A DNA stretch of 64,000 nt from Chrysoporthe austroafricana (taxonomy: Eukaryota > Ascomycota > Sordariomycetes > Diaporthales > Cryphonectriaceae), in NCBI GenBank assembly GCA_001051155.2, contig JYIP02000005.1, positions 4,960,001 to 5,024,000 of the forward strand, read 5' to 3'. Shown here piece by piece: positions 56,621-64,000 of the stretch. The notes under the pieces were generated by a model. That model had not been told where the DNA came from, did not search any database, and worked only from the letters and a program-made list of their open reading frames with translations. The position numbers were made by a program, and so were the translations under genes. How positions within the stretch are numbered: position 1 is the first letter of the stretch; the number at the start of each line of letters is the position of its first letter.

Positions 56621-56773
56621 TATCGGCTTTATAAAGTAACGGCTTTTATAGGAATATCGGTCTTGTAAGATAACGGCTTCTATAAAAGTATCGGCTTTAT
56701 AGAGTATCGGCTCCTGTAAGAATATCGGTTTTGTAAGATATCGGCTTCTATAAAAGTAGCATTCCTATAAAAG
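56621..56773. repeat. 68-bp tandem repeat made of ~17-bp TATCGGCTTTATAAAG-like subunits
   Basis: Two 68-bp units (56621-56688 and 56689-56756) plus a partial third. Each has four subunits of 16, 18, 17 and 17 bp with the core (T/A)ACGGCTT or ATCGGCTT followed by TATAAAAG or TGTAAGA. It sits just right of element 1. Possibly part of the 5' non-coding region or LTR of element 3. Confidence 0.8.
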
Positions 56774-56819
56774 ATATTATAATTATTTATTAACAATTTA
56801 TCGCTAATTTACTATAGTA

Positions 56820-59468
56820 ATTACTGGCAATAACGTTTTATTACCGCAGCCTATCGATTATATCGAAATTAAGCATTTTGCCCAAGTATATAAGTTTATA
56901 TAAGCCTTAAACGATCTTGAGAGGAAGGATTAGATTATATCGGATATTAAAATCTTTCTCGAAATTGCATGCGCTTTTGTTAATTGGAAATTTTTAGCCG
57001 ATCGATACGGAAAAGCGAAATAAAACCCTAGGGAAGCCAATGCATTTTTATAGAAAACAAAGGTATAAGTAGTTAAGCAAGGATAGCTTTTATTGCTTAA
57101 GCGTTAGATTTAAGAAGGAAGAAAGTCGAATTTCGATAAGAATCTATTTTAATGGATAGGAAAGAATAATATATTCTAGGAAGATTTTTCCAAATATTGT
57201 AAATTTTAATAGCTTGCCGAAATAATAATAGAAGAAAAGCGATAATAAATGCTTATAGAAATAAATAAAAGCGAAAATACCTTTCGACTTAATAACCCGG
57301 AAAATTTATTAGAAAAATTAGCTTAGCAATAGTTTATCGAAAATCGAAAATATTATATGCTTGAATATATTAATATTAATAGCGAAATCAAATATATTTA
57401 TTTATTACGATATTCAATCGAAAATTTAAATTCCAGATTTATTAATAAATCCGGGAATTCTTTAGCTATAATAAGAAAAACAAATAAAAGCAAAAGAAAA
57501 TAACTAGTTTTAGGAAATGGGCGTATTTCTTTCTTTCTAATAGGAATCCAAAGTCGGAATATTTCCAAACAAAATTCTATTGCAGCTATTCCGGCTAACC
57601 TTATAAACTTTATAACAAAAAGCATATTAACGTTTTAATCGGATTTATCGGATTATCCGTAGTTTTTCAGAGAAGAAGATTATAAAGAAGAAAGATTGAA
57701 TAAAGGAAGATTGGACGGTTTTACTATTATCTTTTAGAAATACCCGACTTTTCCTTTCTTAATTATTAGCTTATTGGATTAATTTCTGCAATAACCCGAA
57801 ATGAAAGCAATTTATCAAAACGGCTTTATTTCGGAAAGGGCAGTATGCATTGGGTTTAAGAAAATATTCCGATTATAATAAGCTTTCAATATACAAGCGC
57901 TTTAATCGGAACTTATTAAGGAACCCTTTCCCGTTTCGGCTGCGAAATATTACGCTAGCAATAGATATCGCTTTACTAGACTAGCATTTCCTGATATTAA
58001 AGAACGTATCCAGCAAATATTTATATTAAAAGCAAAAGGTTAACTAAACTAAAAACTATTTTTAAATTCCGAACCAGATATTGAAATTAACTCTAATTTC
58101 CAAGAAGAATTAATTAATAAGCTAAATAGATTACCGGATTTATCGGATTCTAGCAATAGTAAAAGCAATAATTCTCGAAACCTATTATTTAGCTATAAGC
58201 GATTTAAAGATTTCCGAATATATCGACCTGATTTACTTAAACTTATAGCATTGCCTATTAGCATTAATAGGGAATTTAAGGATACGATTATAAAGCAATT
58301 CCGATTTTACGAAAACTGGAATAATTACGTTAACTTAATAGTCGTATCTATTATAAATAGCAAAATTATTATTTGGAAAAACTTTTAAGCTTTTATAAAC
58401 TAATATAAAATATATATAGCTAAAAATGCAAAATGCGCTAAATATCTTAGCTTCTATTTACCCGCTTATTTAGTTAGAATAGCATATATTTGATTCTATT
58501 CTATATTATCCTTTTAAAAGCGTAAGGACTTTATTTTGTATAAGCATAATTAAAGCTAATAAAAGAAATAATTGAGAAGAGATTTCTTTATATTGCGGAA
58601 AACTGCAAAAGACTTGCTAAATGCTTAATAATATTCTAGGAAAAACGTACGAAATAACCGCAATATTCTGGAATTTATTTATTATATCTATTAATTTACT
58701 AAGCTGGCCGAATACTCAAATTCGTATTTGGCTAGAAATATCTGGGATTGGATCGATAAAGAACTAATAGCTAGATATTTCGATAGACCTAATCGAAATA
58801 AAAATGCGAAAGATTTCGAAAAACGTTTTAAAGCGAAATAAGAGATATAGTATATTTTCGAATTAAATTGCATAATAAGACTATTTCGTAAACCTGCGCA
58901 ACCAGTACGGAAAGTTATGCAATCGGCTACTAATCTTCCCAATATTAATATTTATTTCCCAGCTAATATATTCTTAAAATACCCTGGAAGATTCAGGCCT
59001 TAAAGATTTGAATATTTATTTCGCCCGACAAAAATATTTAATTAGCCAAATCCATCCAAAAGTACTGGATATATCCCGGAATACGAATTCCGAAAGCTCT
59101 TATTAGAATAATAACGAAAGCTAATAAATGCTCAGAATCAATTATAAAAACGGATAGCCAGATAATAAAATATTTTTAATACGGTTAAGAAAATATTAAC
59201 CAATATTATAGATAATAACAGAAATTCAATTTCAAAAAACCGAAATTTCTAATTGCGCTTTTACTATCGATTCGTACAAAAAAATGCTAGAAAACGTTTT
59301 ATCCAATTAACCCTAGCAAATTTCAATATCGATAATAGAAAATTGCAATATAATTCAAATAAAGAAGATAAGCTGGCTCGAAAAGGCTATTTTTTCGTAA
59401 ATAATAATCTGTTTATAATGGATAGCGATAAACAAAATAAAGAAACCGAAAATAATAAAAACCTATAA
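56820..59468 (+). pseudogene. Element 3 (second gypsy family): gag-region relic
   Basis: Long plus-strand stretches broken by RIP-type stops: SDIKIFLEIACAFVNWKFLA (about 56940), FTKLAEYSNSYLARNIWDWI (58698), NINIYFPANIFLKYPGRFRP (58943) and DFEKRFKAK. Placement upstream of a pol relic and the style of these strings suggest gag, but no zinc knuckle is clear. The segment from about 58938 is repeated at the right edge of the window. Confidence 0.5.
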
Positions 59469-59639
59469 AGGCAAAAGAACGAATTGGAAAAACAGATTAA
59501 TAAAGAAAACGTAATAATCGAGAATAATATCTAAATTTTTCGAACTAAAGAAATAAAATTATTAATAAACGAAAGCATATTTTATATCAAATACCTTATA
59601 TAATTATTTAATTAATTATAGAATTTTCTTAAAATCGAT

Positions 59640-62600
59640 ATATAAAAAAGAGAAATCTTGGAATATAATATTCCTATATTTATAATTAAGCCTTATTAAA
59701 GTAGCAGTTATATATATATAAGAGCTATAACCAGAATATATTTGAATAAGCTGAATATAAAAGTTTGTATCGATATAAGCGCTAATTGTTATGCTATTAT
59801 TAAGAAATTGCTAGTATAATTTTTCAAAGCGAAAATAAACTGGAATATAAAAGCTAAATTTAAAAGTATAAGCTAATTGCTAGCAAAAGGCTAAACTAAA
59901 TTCGATTTATATTTCTAAAGCAATAAATATAGCTATTCAATTATATTTCATACCCGAATAAGAATTTAAATATTAAATCGATTGGAAATAAGCATTTTGC
60001 TAAGATAGAAATATAATATTCTTTACGAATTAAATATTCTGAATTCAAAATCGTTTATACAATTTAATTATTTTAGTAATATTATAATAAAAATAGAAAT
60101 ATTTGCCCGAATATTAATATAATCCCGGCAAATAAAAGCTATAATTATTATAATAATGCTATCCAGATTTTATAAGCTAATCCTTATTAATATTAAGCGA
60201 ATTTTAAAAACGTAATTCTTTTATTCAAACCGAAATAGAAAAGGTAAATGAATTGCTTAATAAGCTATTAAATTAAAGAAGTTCTAGTAACGAATTAAGC
60301 AGCAATTCTTTTAAAAATCCAGAAAAACTAATTTCTAAGAATAATCGAATTATTCCAAATAAATTATATAACCTTATTAACGAATTATAATAATTACTAT
60401 TATATCGCGCAATAATACTTTTTTCAATAAACTTAAGATAGATTATAGCTTTCAGGAAAGCTAAATTCAGATTAATTATTATTCATTAAGCATATTTTCT
60501 AATAAATTGCGGAAATTATTGGAAAATAATTAGAAAAATATTAATTCCCGAATATAGAAATTCCTGAAATAAGAAATTATTTCGAAAATAATAATAAACT
60601 AGGGATCTAGAAAGATAAAGCTATTAAAGAATCGGAAATTAATTTCGGTATATATATTTGCAAATATTTACCGGAATTTCTTTATAAAATTATAGAATTA
60701 ATATAAATATATATTAGAATTTTCAAAAATATAAATCTTATTAATATATTAATCGATTAATAAATAAAGGTTAATTTAATCGAAAAATAGCAGAATTAGA
60801 AAATAGGATAAAAGCTATATTATTTAAATAAAGAAAACTAAAAAGTAATTAACGAAATTTTAAATAAATTATATTAACAAAATCGAACTGAATAAATTAT
60901 AAATATAATGCTATTCGGTTTATTAATTTTTATAATTTGGAAAAATATAAATAATTAGAAAAAAAGATATATAATAATCGATTTATATATTTTGAATAAA
61001 GTTTTAATTTTTAATACTTACTTTTTATTATTATAATAAGAAATTATTAAATAACTAAAAAGAAAAATATATATTATAATAATAAATATATAGCAATTTT
61101 TCTATTAATTCCTAATATATTTAAATTATAGAAACCGATTTACTATTATTAATTATTATAATTAAAAAAAAATAAAAGTTTTACTTATAAGATTTCAAAA
61201 TTTATTATCCTATATCTAGCATTTTATAAATTAATTCTTATAATTATATTATAAGTTTGTTTCCGTTTTTATAAATAATATTATTATTTATTTAATTATA
61301 GAATAAGATTATTTGCGATATTTACAAATTATTTTCTCGCTATTTTTATATAAAAATATTTTATTAACTAAACTCAAATTGTTTTTTGGATATTTTTCAA
61401 TTTAAATCTTAAGATTTAAAATAAACGGATTCGGAATTTCCAATACGGAATACTGGATATAAGCTATTCGCGATTTAGAATTCCTTAAAATATTCTAATA
61501 ATTGGAAAGGTTTATTGGATTTATAGAATACTTACGCTATTTAATTCTTAAATATAATTATAGAATTAATCCATTTTAAAAAAAGAAAATTAGGATATTA
61601 AGCAAGGCTTGCTAATCGAATTATTTATTTTCAAATATAGGATAGCGAAATTATATTATATAAGCTATTTTCGATTCAATATTAAATAAAGTTAATAGTT
61701 TTTATAATTTTAAAATAGTTTTAGAAACTAAAAATGCTTTATTTTATTATATTCCAGATAAATTTCTTTTTATTTAATTAAATATATTTAAAGAAATAAG
61801 GTTTTCAAATATTATTTTCCAATTAGTAAATAATTATATATAGAACGGAATATTATTAATAGCAAATATAGCTATATAATTAATCTTTTATTTGAATAAA
61901 ATAATTAATAAAATAAAATGAAAGTATTAATTTATAAAGCTTGAAATAGTTTATTTAATATAGCTAATATAAAAGCTACAAATAATAATAGAATCGAACC
62001 GAATTAAATTAATTTATATTTTTACTAATTATATAATAATAATTAGCATTATTTATTTATTATTTATAAATATAATAAATAAAATTAAAGCAAATATATA
62101 GCTAATTTTCATTTCGAAATATTTAAATTAATTCGATTTAAAAGCATATTATATACCGAGAAAGTCGAATATTTTTGCAAATGCTATATCAAAATTGCTA
62201 TTTACCCAGAAATTTATTAATAATAAAAATATTTTAAATAAAATATAGAAAAATGAATTTATCCAAATTCTTAATAAAATATTTATAAATAGCGAAATAA
62301 AAAGGCATATTAAGAAAAAATACGAAAAATATCTCTTATAATCCAGAATAATTAAATAATTGAAAAATTTAAACAAAATTGCTTAATTACTTTTTATATT
62401 AAATTATAATAGCTTATTATTTCTTAAGGATTATTATAGGAAATAACGATTATATATCCTGAATAAAATAGTATTGGATTTTATTAAAGAAATTTATAAT
62501 AGAAAATACTATTTCGGTATAAATTGTATATAGCACGACTTAATAAATCGATTCATTATCAGATATTGCTATATTAAAATACGTAATTATATATCGATAT

Positions 62601-63868
62601 ATCGAGCTTATAACGAAAATAAAAACGATTTATAATAACTTTTAAAAGAAATGCAATTTATATTATTTCTATTAATTCTATTTTATACTATTATTATAAA
62701 CTTTATTATAGAATTATTAATAGTATTATTTATAAATATTATATAAATTTTAGCTAAAATGCTATTCCTGGATATATTTCTTATAATTACGAATAAATAT
62801 TTTAAAATTACGATTATTATATTAAGTAATGCAATATATATTATAGCAAACTAAACAATTCTTATTTTACGGATATTTTATATTATTAGTTAAAGAATAT
62901 TTAAAAGGATTATTTCAAATAGAAATTCGAAATTCCTATCGGAATTTTAGAAATATTTATAAGAAATTATCGGAACGAAACTTGCTTATTTTACCGCTTT
63001 GCATTTATAAACGGATAGGCAATTTGAAATAAAAAACCGAATAATTGAAATAGCAATTTAGCATTTTATAATCGCTTATTCTAACGCAAAATAAACTAAA
63101 ATAATATTAATATTATAATTCAATTTAAATAATATATATAACCGAATTATAAAATATTTAGCTAGCTAAATATTATTCGGATTTAATTTATTATTAAGCT
63201 AATAAATAAAAAATATAATATTTTTAATAAAAAAAACCTTTTAAGAAAAAGCTTAATTTTTCATTACCGAAATGCAAATAATAGCCAAATTGCAATATAA
63301 TAAGCATTATTGCCAAATAGTTTTCGAATTAGATAATTGAATATATATTTATTTGGATTACGAATATTTATTACTAAATAATTCATTTCTAAAGTTTTTA
63401 TAATAAAGAATAAAACTTTTCTAAATTATTCGAAAAATAAAGAATTTAGTATATAAATTGAAATTAGTTCCTTATATAAATATTTATTTAATAATTTCAG
63501 TAATATAATTAATATTTGCAAATTTTCTTAAAATGGATTTTTATAAATATAATTTTATATATTAAAACCTAATAAATATATTAAAGGATCCGGATATTGA
63601 AAAATATTTGGAAAATTATTGATATTACAAGCTAGAAAAAATAATTAGCCGCTATAAGCGAAAATATAAATATAATCCGCGCAGAATTGAATATTTGGTA
63701 AAATAAATAAACTATTTTAGCTATTATAATATATAAATGCCCTGTAATGCTTTAAATACGGACGAAATAATATATAATTTCGAACGGAAATACGAAATTA
63801 TAATCGAATTGCAAGAAAGAATAAAGCGAAAGCGGCTATTAGCGGAAGAAATCTTTAAATTTTCTTAA
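59640..63868 (+). pseudogene. Element 3: gypsy pol relic (protease to chromodomain)
   Basis: Readable landmarks in order: protease-like VCIDISANCYAII (about 59765; DTGA expected), RNase H end FDLKAYYIPRKSNIFANAIS (62128), zinc-binding region YYFGINCI*HDLINRF (about 62508), integrase SNRNSKFLSEF*KYL*EIIG (about 62920) and a chromodomain-like RIEYLVK*INYF (63690). The family differs from elements 1, 2 and B. Extremely AT-rich; no LTR was found at either side. Confidence 0.65.
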
Positions 63869-64000
63869 TATTAATATTTATTTCTTAGCTAATATATTCC
63901 TAAAATATTCTAGAAGATTCAGGCCTTAAAGATTTGAATATTTATTTTGCCTGATAAAAATATTTAATTAATCAAATTTATCCAAAAGTATTGGATATAT
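63869..64000 (+). repeat. Second copy of element 3 gag segment (continues beyond the window)
   Basis: From about 63869 the sequence repeats 58936 onward (AATATTAATATTTATTT, then AAGATTCAGGCCTTAAAG, then GGATATAT), with transition differences only in the part I compared. It directly abuts the chromodomain end of pol without an LTR between. Confidence 0.75.

Noticed and set aside
56621..56773. CRISPR-like array
   Set aside because: Subunits are contiguous without spacers and the host is a fungus; it is a tandem repeat.

Overview
The window is filamentous-ascomycete (Pezizomycotina) nuclear DNA. The evidence is 50-95 nt spliceosomal introns with clear CTAAC/CTGAC-type branch sites, fungal gene families (GMC oxidoreductase, small-subunit catalase, a Fungal_trans_2 regulator), Ty3/gypsy chromoviruses, and very strong C-to-T/G-to-A damage of the kind made by repeat-induced point mutation (RIP). 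I cannot name the species. The window has two parts: an ordinary gene-bearing block (1 to about 14.72 kb) and an AT-rich, RIP-destroyed repeat block (about 14.72 kb to the end), with an abrupt boundary between them.

Gene block. From left to right it holds: a secreted protein with two pectinesterase-like domains separated by a Ser/Thr-rich linker (minus strand, cut by the left window edge); an intronless GMC oxidoreductase (minus, 3873-5609); a 493-residue catalase rebuilt here from 11 exons (minus, 6831-9013), with two GC-AG introns and an 8-nt microexon; and a 529-residue Fungal_trans_2-type regulator in four exons (plus, 9535-11342). The catalase and the regulator are divergent over 521 bp. 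An H2O2-capable GMC enzyme beside a catalase and a wall-degrading enzyme fits extracellular polymer breakdown with peroxide handling, but co-regulation is inference. At 12.8-14.25 kb there are broken frames that resemble a HET-domain gene.

Repeat block. At 14.72-15.51 kb is the 3' end of a pogo-like DDE transposon (minus). It is cut by a gypsy element on the minus strand (element B; 3' LTR 15517-15920). Element B is itself interrupted by a complete gypsy element (element 2, 17242-24721; 519-bp LTRs, TATAT target duplication). From 24.8 to about 41 kb lies a RIP-ruined multi-ORF region with at least four long relic frames, one with a helicase-type P-loop, and a short palindromic motif that is clustered at both ends and scattered between the frames. 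From 41.8 to 45.96 kb is a relic of a telomere-linked RecQ-like helicase with motifs I, II and VI still readable. A less damaged complete gypsy chromovirus (element 1, 49159-56491; 415-bp LTRs, TAATG target duplication) follows. A heavily degraded second gypsy family fills 56.8 kb to the end, where a second copy of its gag begins.

Three observations look least routine. First, all three chromoviruses of the first family carry an antisense accessory ORF of 144-145 codons (Cys-rich start plus charged helix) between pol and the 3' LTR. Second, the RIP footprint here spares GCA/TGC and is strongly strand-asymmetric in places. Third, there is the palindrome-bounded 16-kb multi-ORF relic.
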